Of a DNA stretch of 31,500 bases, positions 15,434 to 23,506 are shown piece after piece. The notes below the pieces were generated by a model that saw only the letters and a program-made list of their open reading frames with translations, was not told the origin of the DNA and searched no databases. How positions within the stretch are numbered: the first letter of the stretch is position 1; each line of letters begins with the position of its first letter. The position numbers were made by a program, and so were the translations under genes. The DNA is from Actinomycetales bacterium (GTDB lineage: Bacteria > Actinomycetota > Actinomycetes > Actinomycetales > Cellulomonadaceae). The stretch is from NCBI GenBank assembly GCA_012514545.1, contig JAAZAC010000057.1, positions 1 through 31,500 on the forward strand, given 5' to 3'.

Positions 15434-16944
15434 TGGGCGACCTCACGCGGCTGTCCGCGGCCGCCCTCGCGGAGCGCCTCGCCGCCGGGGACGTCTCGAG
15501 CGTCGAGGTGACGCGCGCGCACCTCGACCGCATCGCCGCCGTCGACCCGGCCGTGCACGCGTTCCTCCACGTCGACGCCGAGGGCGCCCTGGCCACGGCG
15601 GCCGACGTCGACGCGCGCCGCGCCGCCGGCGAGGACCTGCACCCGCTGGCCGGCGTGCCGATCGCGATCAAGGACGTCGTCGTCACCAGGGGCATGCCGA
15701 CGACGGCGGGCTCGCGCATCCTCGAGGGCTGGGTGCCGCCGTACGACGCGACGCTCGTCGAGCGGATCCGCGCGGCGCGGCTGCCGATCCTCGGCAAGAC
15801 GAACATGGACGAGTTCGCCATGGGCTCGTCGACCGAGCACTCGGCGTTCGGGGACACGCACAACCCGTGGGACCTCGACCGCATTCCCGGCGGCTCCGGC
15901 GGCGGCAGCGCCGCGGCGGTCGCGGCGTACGAGGCCCCGCTCGCGATCGGCACCGACACCGGCGGCTCGATCCGCCAGCCGGCCGCGGTCACGGGGACCG
16001 TCGGCGTGAAGCCCACGTACGGCGGGGTCTCCCGCTACGGCCTCATCGCGATGGCGTCGTCCCTCGACCAAGCCGGGCCCGTGTCGCGCACGGTGCTCGA
16101 CGCCGCGCTGCTGCACGCGCTCGTCGGCGGCCACGACCCGCGCGACTCGACGTCGCTGCCCGACCCGCTGCCCGACGTCGTCGGCGCGGCGCGCCGCGGC
16201 GCGACGGGCGACCTCACGGGCGTGCGCCTCGGGGTCGTGCGCGAGCTCGGCGGCGAGGGGTACCAGCAGGGCGTCCGCCGGCGCTTCGAGGAGTCGCTCG
16301 AGGTGCTGCAGGCCGCCGGCGCCGAGGTCGTCGAGGTGAGCTGCCCGCACTTCGAGTACGCCCTCGCCGCGTACTACCTGATCATGCCGAGCGAGGCGTC
16401 CAGCAACCTCGCGCGGTTCGACGGCATGCGGTACGGGCTGCGCGTCGAGCCCGCCGACGGGCCGGTGACCGCGGAGCGCGTCATGGCCGCGACGCGGGGC
16501 GCCGGGTTCGGCGACGAGGTCAAGCGCCGCGTCATCCTCGGCACCTACGCGCTGTCCGCGGGCTACTACGACGCGTACTACGGCAGCGCGCAGAAGGTCC
16601 GCACGCTCGTCCAGCGGGACTTCGCCGCGGCGTTCGAGCAGGCCGACGTCCTCGTCTCGCCGACCGCGCCGACGACGGCGTTCCGGCTGGGGGAGAAGCT
16701 CGACGACCCGATGGCGATGTACCTCAACGACGTCGCCACCATCCCGGCGAACCTCGCCGGCGTGCCCGGCATCTCCGTGCCGAACGGGCTGGACGAGGGC
16801 CTGCCCGTCGGGTTCCAGGTGCTCGCGCCGGCGAAGGCCGACGACCGGCTGTACCGCGTGGCCGCCGCGCTCGAGGCGCGCCTCGAGGAGCGCTGGGGCG
16901 GCCCGCTGCTCGCGCAGGCGCCCGAGCTGGAGGTGACCCGATGA
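15433..16944 (+). CDS. gatA: Asp-tRNA(Asn)/Glu-tRNA(Gln) amidotransferase subunit GatA
   Basis: GatA (503 residues) is the amidase-signature subunit that frees ammonia from glutamine. The Ser-cisSer-Lys triad is complete: Lys80 in PIAIKDVVVT, Ser155 in the GGSGGGSAAAVAA loop and nucleophile Ser179 in GTDTGGSIRQPA. TKxNMDEFAMGSSTE (KTNMDEFAMGSSTEHSAFG) and PTYGGVSRYGLIAMASSLDQAGP are further family landmarks. The C-terminal region AGVPGISVPNGLDEGLPVGFQVLAP is intact. The length is usual. ATG overlaps the gatC stop by one base, and the gatB ATG overlaps its end by four. Confidence 0.96.
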   Translation: MGDLTRLSAAALAERLAAGDVSSVEVTRAHLDRIAAVDPAVHAFLHVDAEGALATAADVDARRAAGEDLHPLAGVPIAIKDVVVTRGMPTTAGSRILEGWVPPYDATLVERIRAARLPILGKTNMDEFAMGSSTEHSAFGDTHNPWDLDRIPGGSGGGSAAAVAAYEAPLAIGTDTGGSIRQPAAVTGTVGVKPTYGGVSRYGLIAMASSLDQAGPVSRTVLDAALLHALVGGHDPRDSTSLPDPLPDVVGAARRGATGDLTGVRLGVVRELGGEGYQQGVRRRFEESLEVLQAAGAEVVEVSCPHFEYALAAYYLIMPSEASSNLARFDGMRYGLRVEPADGPVTAERVMAATRGAGFGDEVKRRVILGTYALSAGYYDAYYGSAQKVRTLVQRDFAAAFEQADVLVSPTAPTTAFRLGEKLDDPMAMYLNDVATIPANLAGVPGISVPNGLDEGLPVGFQVLAPAKADDRLYRVAAALEARLEERWGGPLLAQAPELEVTR

Positions 16945-18449
16945 CGACCGAGGCCACGCCGCTGGTCGACTACGACGACGCCGTGCGCCGGTACGACCCG
17001 GTGCTCGGCATCGAGGTGCACGTCGAGCTGGGCACCGCGAGCAAGATGTTCGACGGCGCGCCCACGGAGTTCGGCGCGCCGCCCAACACGCAGACGACGC
17101 CGGTCTCGCTCGGCCTGCCGGGCTCGCTGCCCGTGGTCAACGAGAAGGCCGTCGAGTGGGCGGTCCTCATCGGGCTCGCGCTCAACTGCGAGATCGCGGA
17201 GTCCTGCCGGTTCGCGCGGAAGAACTACTTCTACCCGGACCTGCCGAAGGCCTACCAGATCAGCCAGTACGACGAGCCGATCGCGCACGACGGCTGGGTC
17301 GACGTCGAGCTGGAGGACGGCACCACGGTCCGCGTCGAGATCGAGCGCGCGCACATGGAGGAGGACGCCGGCAAGAACACGCACGTCGGCGGCGCCGCGG
17401 GGCGCATCCACGGCGCGGAGTACTCGCTCGTCGACTACAACCGCGCGGGCGTGCCGCTCGTGGAGATCGTGACCAAGCCGATCACCGGCGTCGGTGCCCG
17501 GGCGCCCGAGGTCGCCCGCGCCTACGTGCAGACGCTGCGCGACATGTTCCGGGCGCTCGGGGTCTCCGAGGCCCGCATGGAGCGCGGCAACGTGCGCGCC
17601 GACGTCAACGTGTCCCTGCGGCCCTCGCCGGACGCGCCGCTCGGCACGCGCACGGAGACGAAGAACGTCAACTCGTTCCGCTCCGTCGAGCGCGCGGTGC
17701 GGTTCGAGATCTCCCGGCAGGCGGGCGTGCTCGACTCCGGGGCCGCCGTCGTGCAGGAGACCCGGCACTGGCACGAGGACACCGGCATCACGACGCCGGG
17801 CCGCGTGAAGTCCGACGCCGAGGACTACCGCTACTTCCCCGAGCCCGACCTCGTGCCGATCGTGCCCGACCGGGCGTGGGTGGAGGGCCTGCGGGCGAGC
17901 CTGCCCGAGATGCCCGCGGCCCGGCGCCGCCGGCTGCAGGCCGCGTGGGGCTACTCCGACGCCGAGATGCGCGACGTCGTCAACGCGGGCGCCCTCGACC
18001 TCGTCGAGGCGACGGTCGCGGCGGGTGCCTCGCCCGCGGCGGCGCGCAAGTGGTGGATGGGCGAGCTCGCCCGCACCGCCAACGAGCAGGGCGCGAGCCT
18101 CGAGGAGCTGCCCGTGACGCCGGCGCAGGTCGCCGAGCTGCAGGGCCTCGTGGACGCCGGCCGGCTCAACGACAAGCTCGCCCGCCAGGTGCTCGCCGGC
18201 GTGCTGGCGGGGGAGGGCTCCCCGCAGGAGGTCGTCGCCGCCCGCGGGCTGGAGATCGTGTCCGACGACGGCGCGCTGCTGGCCGCCGTCGACGAGGCCC
18301 TGGCCGCGCAGCCCGACGTCGTGGAGAAGATCCGCGGCGGCAACCTCGGGCCCGTCGGGGCGATCATCGGGGCGGTGATGAAGGCGACGCGCGGCCAGGC
18401 CGACGCGGCGCGCGTGCGCGAGCTCGTGCTCGAGCGGGTCAAGGGGTGA
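16941..18449 (+). CDS. gatB: Asp-tRNA(Asn)/Glu-tRNA(Gln) amidotransferase subunit GatB
   Basis: GatB (502 residues) binds the misacylated tRNA and catalyses the kinase/transamidase half of the reaction. LGIEVHVELGTASKMF at the N-terminus, the signature FYPDLPKAYQISQYDEPIA (about 97-115), HMEEDAGKNTH, SLVDYNRAGVPLVEIVTKP and RCDVNVS-like RADVNVSLRP identify the cradle domain. NVNSFRSVERA and SDAEDYRYFPEPDLVPI follow. The helical YqeY-like tail ends in IRGGNLGPVGAIIGAVMKATRGQAD. It is full length. The stop overlaps a GTG of the next gene (GTGA). Confidence 0.96.
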   Translation: MTTEATPLVDYDDAVRRYDPVLGIEVHVELGTASKMFDGAPTEFGAPPNTQTTPVSLGLPGSLPVVNEKAVEWAVLIGLALNCEIAESCRFARKNYFYPDLPKAYQISQYDEPIAHDGWVDVELEDGTTVRVEIERAHMEEDAGKNTHVGGAAGRIHGAEYSLVDYNRAGVPLVEIVTKPITGVGARAPEVARAYVQTLRDMFRALGVSEARMERGNVRADVNVSLRPSPDAPLGTRTETKNVNSFRSVERAVRFEISRQAGVLDSGAAVVQETRHWHEDTGITTPGRVKSDAEDYRYFPEPDLVPIVPDRAWVEGLRASLPEMPAARRRRLQAAWGYSDAEMRDVVNAGALDLVEATVAAGASPAAARKWWMGELARTANEQGASLEELPVTPAQVAELQGLVDAGRLNDKLARQVLAGVLAGEGSPQEVVAARGLEIVSDDGALLAAVDEALAAQPDVVEKIRGGNLGPVGAIIGAVMKATRGQADAARVRELVLERVKG

Positions 18450-19027
18450 GCGCCGTGGCGACGACCACCCCAGTGCTGCGCGGCGAGCTCGTCACCCTGC
18501 GCCCCATCCGTGCGGACGACGCCGACGCGATGTGGGACATGCTCAGCGACCCCGAGGGCAACCGCCTCACCGGGACGACGCAGGCGTTCACCCGCGAGCA
18601 GGTCGAGGAGTGGTGCGCGACCGTCGGCGCGCGCGAGGACCGGCACGACTGGGCGATCACCCACGTGACCGACGAGTACCTCGGCGAGATCGTCCTCAAC
18701 CGGGTCGACACGCACTCCCGCAACGCCAACCTGCGCCTCGCCATGCGGCCCGGCCAGCGCGGCCGCGGCTTCGGCAGCGAGGCCATCTCGCTCGTGCTCG
18801 CGTTCGCGTTCGGCGAGCCCCCGGGCGGGCTCGGCCTGCACCGCGTCTCGCTCGACGTGCTGAGCATCAACCCGCGCGCCCGCGTGCTGTACGAGAGCCT
18901 CGGCTTCGTCGAGGAGGGGCGGCTGCGCGAGGCGCACCTCGACGGCGAGTTCTGGTGCGACGCCATCGTCATGGCGATCCTCGAGGACGACTGGCGCGCG
19001 CTGCACGGCGGTCAGGCGGCCACGTGA
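18446..19027 (+). CDS. GNAT family N-acetyltransferase, RimJ/RimL-like
   Basis: This is an acetyl-CoA-dependent transferase of about 190 residues, closest in look to the RimJ/RimL group. LRGELVTLRPIRADDADAMWDMLSDPEG is the typical N-terminus. The CoA loop is QRGRGFGSEA (about 112-121), and the C-terminal half reads LHRVSLDVLSINPRARVLYESLGFVEEGRLREA. The target is unknown; ribosomal-protein acetylation should not be assumed. GTG at 18446 overlaps the gatB stop. GTG at 18455 is equally possible and better spaced from the purine run AAGGGG (18441-18446). The stop overlaps the next gene's GTG, so it is coupled into the gatCAB run. Confidence 0.85.
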   Translation: MSAVATTTPVLRGELVTLRPIRADDADAMWDMLSDPEGNRLTGTTQAFTREQVEEWCATVGAREDRHDWAITHVTDEYLGEIVLNRVDTHSRNANLRLAMRPGQRGRGFGSEAISLVLAFAFGEPPGGLGLHRVSLDVLSINPRARVLYESLGFVEEGRLREAHLDGEFWCDAIVMAILEDDWRALHGGQAAT

Positions 19028-19986
19028 CGGTGACCATGACGGTCGCGCACCCCGAGGTGCGCGACGGGCTGGAGGCCGCCGGGATCCCGGACGGCGCGCG
19101 CGTGGTCCTGTGGGACTGCCGCTCGCCGCTGCCCGCCGACGACGTCCCGGTGCGCCCGGACGAGGTGGACGTCGTCGTGGTGCCGAACTACGCCGCGTCG
19201 CCCTCGCTCCTGGCGCGGGTCGGCGCGCTGCCGCGCCTCGCCGTCGTGCAGCTGCCGAGCGCGGGCTACGAGCACGCGCTGCCGCACCTGCCGCCGGAGG
19301 TCACGGTGTGCAACGGGCGCGGCGTGCACGACGCCGGCACGGCGGAGCTCGCCGTCGGCCTCGCGCTCGCCGTCCAGCGGGGGATCGACGAGGCCGTGCG
19401 CGACATGCCCGAGGGCCGGTGGCGGCCGGTCGAGCGCTCCTCGCTCGCGGACCGGCGGGTGCTGGTGCTGGGCTTCGGCGCGATCGGCGCCGCGGTGGCC
19501 CGGCGCCTGCGCGCCTTCGAGGCCGAGGTCGTCCCGGTCGCGCGGACCGCGCGGGACGACCCGGAGTGGGGCCGGGTGCACGCGGTCGCCGACGTCGTGG
19601 GCCTGCTGGGCGACGTCGACGTCGTGATCGTCACCCTGCCGCTGACGGAGGAGACCGACCGGCTCGTGGACGCCCGGTTCCTCGCGGCCCTGCCCGACGG
19701 CGCGCTGCTCGTCAACGTCGGTCGCGGGCGGGTCGTGGACACCGACGCGCTCGTCGCGGAGGTCTCCGCGGGCCGGCTGCGGGCGGCGCTCGACGTCACG
19801 GACCCGGAGCCCCTGCCGGCGGACCACCCGCTCTGGCGGGCGCCCGGGGTGGTCATCACGCCGCACGTGGGCGGCTACACGGACGCGACGACGCCGCGGC
19901 TCGTGGACCTGCTGCACCGCCAGCTCGTCCGGCTCGTCGCGGGGGAGCCGCCGCTCAACGTGGTGCGGGCGGGCACGCGGCGCTGA
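19024..19986 (+). CDS. D-isomer-specific 2-hydroxyacid dehydrogenase
   Basis: This NAD(P)-dependent oxidoreductase of 320 residues interconverts a 2-oxoacid and a D-2-hydroxyacid. The Rossmann glycine motif VLVLGFGAIGAAVARRL is in the middle. The catalytic set is Arg234 in NVGRGRVVDTDAL, Glu262 in DVTDPEPLP and His281 in ITPHVGGYT. The N-terminal catalytic lobe shows the family's QLPSAGYEHALP and CNGRGVHDAGTAELAVGL. The true substrate is unknown; the glyoxylate/hydroxypyruvate reductase group fits best. The first GTG (19024) overlaps the previous stop; ATG at 19036 is an in-frame alternative. It ends a five-gene run with gatCAB, without an obvious metabolic link. Confidence 0.9.
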   Translation: MTVTMTVAHPEVRDGLEAAGIPDGARVVLWDCRSPLPADDVPVRPDEVDVVVVPNYAASPSLLARVGALPRLAVVQLPSAGYEHALPHLPPEVTVCNGRGVHDAGTAELAVGLALAVQRGIDEAVRDMPEGRWRPVERSSLADRRVLVLGFGAIGAAVARRLRAFEAEVVPVARTARDDPEWGRVHAVADVVGLLGDVDVVIVTLPLTEETDRLVDARFLAALPDGALLVNVGRGRVVDTDALVAEVSAGRLRAALDVTDPEPLPADHPLWRAPGVVITPHVGGYTDATTPRLVDLLHRQLVRLVAGEPPLNVVRAGTRR

Positions 19987-20019
19987 CGGCCCGACGGCCT
20001 GACGGCTCAGGCGCTGTCG

Positions 20020-20040
20020 GGCGGCCGACGCGCGGCCGCC
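20020..20040. terminator. Hairpin between convergent genes
   Basis: GGCGGCCG (20020-20027) and CGGCCGCC (20033-20040) form a perfect 8-base stem with a 5-base loop in the 84-base gap between the dehydrogenase stop and the LacI-family gene stop. It may serve as a terminator for both sides. There is no U-run. Confidence 0.35.
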
Positions 20041-20070
20041 GGGCAGACCGGCGCGGAGCGACGCGGCCGG

Positions 20071-21078
20071 TCAGGTGAGGGGGCGGCAGCTCCCGCGGAC
20101 GATGAGCTCGGTCGGCAGGGTCACGTGGTTCCCGCCCTCGGCCGTGCCGTCCATCATCGCGATGAGCTGGGCGATCGCCTCGGACCCCATCTGCCGGATC
20201 GGCTGGGCGATCGTGGTGAGCGCCGGGGTGCTCATGGCCGACTCGGGCACGTTGTCGAAGCCGATGACGGACACGTCGTCGGGCACGGAGAGCCCGAGGC
20301 CCTTGGCGACCTCCATGGTGCGCAGGGCGGAGAGGTCGTTGGCGGCGAAGATCGCCGTCGGCCGGTCCGGCATCGTGAGGAGCTCGTGCGCGGGCTGGTC
20401 GGCGGTGTCGGGCCGGTAGCCGCCGACGCGCAGGAGCGAGGGGTCGACGGGGATGCCCGCCGCCTTGAGCGCGGCGCGGTAGCCCTCCTCGCGCAGGCGC
20501 GCGGACTCGAGGTCGGGACGCCCGCCGAGGAAGCCGATCCGGCGGTGGCCCAGGCTGAGCAGGTACTCCGTGGCGGTGATGGCGCCGCGCATGTTGTCGG
20601 AGTCGATCGTCGTCAGGCCGGTCCGCCCGCGGTGCGGGTCGACGGCCACGACCGGGATGCCGGGGTGCGCGTCGACGACGGTCGGCGTCACGAGGATCGC
20701 GCCGTCGATGAGGGTGCCGGACAGCCGGGAGAGGTACCGGCGCTCCCAGCCGACCGCGCCGCCGTGCCGGCCGCCGCCGGAGTAGGCGAGGAGCTCGTAG
20801 CCCGTGTCGGCGATGGCGCTCGAGGTGCCCTTGAGGAGCTCGGTGCTGAACGGCTCGAACTCGGCGACGAGGATCCCGATGACGTTCGTGCGGGTGCTGC
20901 GCAGGCTGCGGGCGACGAGGCTCGACTCGTAGCCGAGCTCCTCGATGACCTCCTGGACGCGGGCCGAGGTCGCCAGCGCGACGCCGTAGCGGCCGTTGAT
21001 GACCTTGGACACCGTGGCGACGGAGACGCCCGCGGTGCGCGCGACGTCGCTGATGGTCACCCGTCCCTGACGTTCCAC
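20071..21078 (-). CDS. LacI-family transcriptional repressor of sugar transport
   Basis: This is a 335-residue LacI/GalR regulator. The helix-turn-helix ISDVARTAGVSVATVSKVING is followed by the hinge helix SLVARSLRS, whose leucine normally inserts at a central CG step of the operator. A periplasmic-binding-like effector domain follows, with GILVAEFEPFSTELLKG, FLGGRPDLESARLREEGY, AIFAANDLSALRTMEVAKGLGL and the typical IGFDNVPESAMSTPALTTIAQP. I chose GTG at 21078 because the minus-strand -10-like TAGAGT ends 8 bases before it. GTG at 21060 lacks a well-spaced site, and GTG at 21126 would extend the protein through the operator DNA. It is divergent from the transporter genes and almost certainly controls them, released by an oligosaccharide that cannot be named here. 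Confidence 0.9.
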   Translation of the reverse strand: MERQGRVTISDVARTAGVSVATVSKVINGRYGVALATSARVQEVIEELGYESSLVARSLRSTRTNVIGILVAEFEPFSTELLKGTSSAIADTGYELLAYSGGGRHGGAVGWERRYLSRLSGTLIDGAILVTPTVVDAHPGIPVVAVDPHRGRTGLTTIDSDNMRGAITATEYLLSLGHRRIGFLGGRPDLESARLREEGYRAALKAAGIPVDPSLLRVGGYRPDTADQPAHELLTMPDRPTAIFAANDLSALRTMEVAKGLGLSVPDDVSVIGFDNVPESAMSTPALTTIAQPIRQMGSEAIAQLIAMMDGTAEGGNHVTLPTELIVRGSCRPLT

Positions 21079-21099
21079 GAACCGTGACTCTACCGTGTT

Positions 21100-21123
21100 G
21101 ATATCGATATCGAAATCGATTGA
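21100..21123. promoter_or_regulatory. Two abutting LacI-type operators
   Basis: GATATCGATATC (21100-21111) is a perfect 12-base palindrome. It is followed directly by GAAATCGATTGA (21112-21123), which fits the general LacI-family pattern GnAAnCGnTTnC except at its last base. Both have the central CG expected for a repressor with a leucine hinge, and the centres are 12 bases apart. The second site overlaps the -35 box TTGACA (21120-21125) of the transporter promoter. Together they also cover the region upstream of the repressor's own -10 box (TAGAGT, 21092 to 21087, minus), so both directions should be repressed. Confidence 0.7.
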
Positions 21124-21149
21124 CACCCCAAAATCGAGCGTGCCACACT
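21120..21149 (+). promoter_or_regulatory. Promoter of sugar ABC transporter operon
   Basis: TTGACA (21120-21125) is a perfect -35 consensus. With an 18-base spacer, CACACT (21144-21149) is a plausible -10 box. The ATG of the binding-protein gene is 40 bases further, preceded by the ribosome binding site AAGGA (21177-21181). This is one of the few starts in the window with a classic leader. Confidence 0.6.
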
Positions 21150-21188
21150 GCCCGCGTCCGAGCGTCGACGATGACTAAGGAACAGATC

Positions 21189-22520
21189 ATGGCGAGATTC
21201 CGAGCCGGCTCTGCCGTGGCTCTGGCCGCCAGCATGGCTCTCGTGCTGGCTGCCTGCACTGGTAACGACGAGGACCCGGGCGACGCGTCGACTGGCGAGC
21301 CCACCGACAGCGACGAGCCCGTCACCATCACGTGGTGGCACAACGGCACGGGCGAGCCCCTGCTCGGCCTGTGGCAGGCCGTGGCCGACGAGTTCGAGGA
21401 GCTCCACCCGAACGTCACGGTCGACGTCCAGGCGTTCCAGAACGAGGAGATGCAGCGCACGCTGCTCCCGAACGCCCTCCGGTCGAACGACCCGCCGGAC
21501 CTCTTCCAGGAGTGGGGCGCCGGTGAGATGGCGGCCCACGTCGAGAACGGCTACCTCCGCGACATCACGGACGACGCGGCCGAGGAGATCGAGAAGATCG
21601 GCGGCACGATGTCGCCGTGGACGCTCGACGGCCGTGCGTACGCGCTGCCGTACACCTTCGGCATCGAGGGCTTCTGGTACAACACCGAGCTCTTCGCGCA
21701 GGCCGGCATCGAGGGCACGCCGGAGACGCTCGACGAGCTCTACGACGCCATCGACAAGTTGAAGGCCGCGGGCATCACGCCGATCGCCGTCGGTGCGCAG
21801 GACCGCTGGCCGGCCGCGCACTACTGGTACAACTTCGCGCTGAAGGCCTGCTCGCCCGAGACCCTCGAGGCGGCGCAGGCGCGGCTCGAGTTCGACGACC
21901 CGTGCTTCGTCGAGGCGGGCGAGCTGCTCGGTGAGTTCATCGCCTCCGAGCCGTTCAACGAGGGCTACCTGGCCACCTCCGCCCAGCAGGGCGCGGGCTC
22001 CTCGGCCGGCCTCGTCGCGACCGGTCAGGCCGCGATGGAGCTCATGGGCCACTGGAACCCGGGTGTCATGGGCGGCATCCTCCGCGACGAGACCGGTGAC
22101 GAGAACGCGACCCCGCCGGAGTTCCTCGGCTGGTTCAACTTCCCGGGCATCCCCGGCACCGGCGGTGACCCGACTGCGGCCCTCGGCGGCGGCGACGCCT
22201 TCGCGGTCCACGCGAACGCGCCCGACGTCACCGTCGAGCTGCTGAAGTACATCATGTCCGAGGACGTTCAGCGCCGGTTCGGCGAGAGTGGTGCGGGCCT
22301 CCCGACCATCCCCGCCGCGCAGGACTCGATCACCGACCCGAACCTCCAGATGGTGCTCGAGGGCCTGAACAACGCGACGTACGTCCAGCTGTGGCTCGAC
22401 ACGGCCTACGGCCCCGTGGTCGGCGGCGCCATGAACGAGGCGATCGTCAACTTCTTCGGCGGCCAGGGCACGCCGCAGGACATCGTCGACGCCATCAAGG
22501 CAGCGGTCGAGACCCTGTAG
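21189..22520 (+). CDS. Sugar ABC transporter substrate-binding lipoprotein (CUT1 type)
   Basis: This extracellular solute-binding protein, family 1, has 443 residues. The signal peptide of a lipoprotein is clear: basic MARFR, a hydrophobic stretch, then the lipobox LAAC with the lipidated Cys23. An acidic Asp/Glu/Thr/Ser linker follows (about 24-45), then the mature start VTITWWHNGTGEP, typical of oligosaccharide binders, and later GIEGFWYNTELFAQAGI, DRWPAAHYWYNF and AAMELMGHWNPGVM. Aromatic residues in these stretches often stack on sugars. The ligand is not determinable; xylo- or other plant oligosaccharides are plausible for such an organism. ATG 21189 is chosen by AAGGA 7 bases upstream; ATG 21171 is in frame but poorly placed. 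The permease genes follow at once. Confidence 0.93.
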   Translation: MARFRAGSAVALAASMALVLAACTGNDEDPGDASTGEPTDSDEPVTITWWHNGTGEPLLGLWQAVADEFEELHPNVTVDVQAFQNEEMQRTLLPNALRSNDPPDLFQEWGAGEMAAHVENGYLRDITDDAAEEIEKIGGTMSPWTLDGRAYALPYTFGIEGFWYNTELFAQAGIEGTPETLDELYDAIDKLKAAGITPIAVGAQDRWPAAHYWYNFALKACSPETLEAAQARLEFDDPCFVEAGELLGEFIASEPFNEGYLATSAQQGAGSSAGLVATGQAAMELMGHWNPGVMGGILRDETGDENATPPEFLGWFNFPGIPGTGGDPTAALGGGDAFAVHANAPDVTVELLKYIMSEDVQRRFGESGAGLPTIPAAQDSITDPNLQMVLEGLNNATYVQLWLDTAYGPVVGGAMNEAIVNFFGGQGTPQDIVDAIKAAVETL

Positions 22521-22530
22521 CGTCCACCAC

Positions 22531-23505
22531 ATGTCGTCGCAGATCGAGGCCGGGCCCGCGGTTGAAACCGCGGGCCCGGCCCCCGCGCAGGGGCCGGCGA
22601 GGTCCCGGAGCCGGATCCGCAAGCGGATCGAGATCGCCGCATTCGCGGGCCCGGCTCTGCTGGTGTACGTGACGTTCGTCTTCGTACCCGTCGTCCTCGC
22701 CGCCTACTACAGCTTCTTCAACTGGAACGGCATCGGCCCGCTCAACAGGTTCATCGGCATCGAGAACTACACGCGGGCACTGTCCGACCCGGTTTTCCAC
22801 AACGCGATCAAGAACAACTTCGTCATCGTCGGCCTGTCGCTGCTCATCCAGGGGCCGCTGGCGCTGGCGATCGCGTTGCTCCTCAACCGGCGGATCCGCG
22901 GTCGCGGCGTCGTCCGGTTGCTGATCTTCGTCCCCTACGTGCTCAGCGAGGTCATCGCGGGCCTCGCGTGGCGGCTCATCCTGCAGCCGCACGGCCCGTT
23001 CGACTCCCTCCTCGAGAGGCTCGGCCTCGAAGGCCTGAGACAGCAGTGGCTGGCCGATCCGAAGGTCGCCCTCTGGGTGGTCTTCGGGGTGCTCACCTGG
23101 AAGTACCTCGGGCTGGCCATCATCCTGCTGCTCGCCGGCCTGCAGGGCGTACCCGACGAGCTCATGGAGGCGGCGGCGATCGACGGCGCGAACTGGTGGC
23201 AGATCCAGACCCGCGTCACGATCCCGCTCCTGGGCCCCACCATCCGGATCTGGGCGTTCCTGTCGATCATCGGGTCGCTCCAGCTCTTCGACATGGTGTG
23301 GATCCTCACCCAGGGCGGACCGCTCAACTCGACCCACACCATGGCGAGCTACATGGTGCTCTACGGCCTCAACCGGTCGCAGGTCGGGTACGGCAGCGCG
23401 GTGGCGGTGATCCTCTTCGTGATCTCGCTGACGGTCGCACTGCTCTACCAGCGGTTCGCCCTGCGCCGCGACCTCGCCGGCGCCCTGACCTCCAGGACGA
23501 CGTGA
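22531..23505 (+). CDS. Sugar ABC transporter permease 1 (MalF-like)
   Basis: This is an integral membrane subunit of 324 residues with about six helices, the first at IAAFAGPALLVYVTFVFVPVVLAAYYSFF. The EAA loop that docks the ATPase is DELMEAAAIDGANWWQIQTRVTIPLLGP (about residues 208-235). NWNGIGPLNRFIGIENYTRAL is the usual periplasmic segment after helix 1. The N-terminal 30 residues are Pro/Ala-rich and then basic, and the DNA encoding the Pro/Ala part forms a perfect hairpin (22548-22581). ATG at 22531 is 10 bases after the binding-protein stop, with no good ribosome binding site. No other start lies before the first helix. Confidence 0.93.
   Translation: MSSQIEAGPAVETAGPAPAQGPARSRSRIRKRIEIAAFAGPALLVYVTFVFVPVVLAAYYSFFNWNGIGPLNRFIGIENYTRALSDPVFHNAIKNNFVIVGLSLLIQGPLALAIALLLNRRIRGRGVVRLLIFVPYVLSEVIAGLAWRLILQPHGPFDSLLERLGLEGLRQQWLADPKVALWVVFGVLTWKYLGLAIILLLAGLQGVPDELMEAAAIDGANWWQIQTRVTIPLLGPTIRIWAFLSIIGSLQLFDMVWILTQGGPLNSTHTMASYMVLYGLNRSQVGYGSAVAVILFVISLTVALLYQRFALRRDLAGALTSRTT
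22548..22581 (+). promoter_or_regulatory. Perfect 16-base inverted repeat at 5' end of permease gene
   Basis: Positions 22548-22563 and 22566-22581 are exact inverses (arms begin GGCCGGGC and end GCCCGGCC), separated only by GA, so the RNA would form a stem of about 15 pairs with a TGAA-like loop. It lies 27 bases after the binding-protein stop and 17 bases after the permease start codon begins. Such stems between binding-protein and permease genes often protect the upstream mRNA and lower downstream expression, which would give excess binding protein. Confidence 0.75.
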
Positions 23506-23506
23506 C

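Noticed and set aside
12724..16350. Very long antisense open frames, for example 1208 codons here on the minus strand, and similar ones opposite glgX, etfA/desulfurase and ligA.
   Set aside because: In DNA this rich in GC, stop codons are rare in all frames. These frames show Arg/Ala/Pro/Gly-rich nonsense and lie opposite well-recognised genes.
21079..21126. Extended N-terminus of the LacI-family repressor from GTG 21126.
   Set aside because: The extra residues are encoded by the operator and promoter DNA itself, and the normal helix-turn-helix start fits GTG 21078 or 21060.
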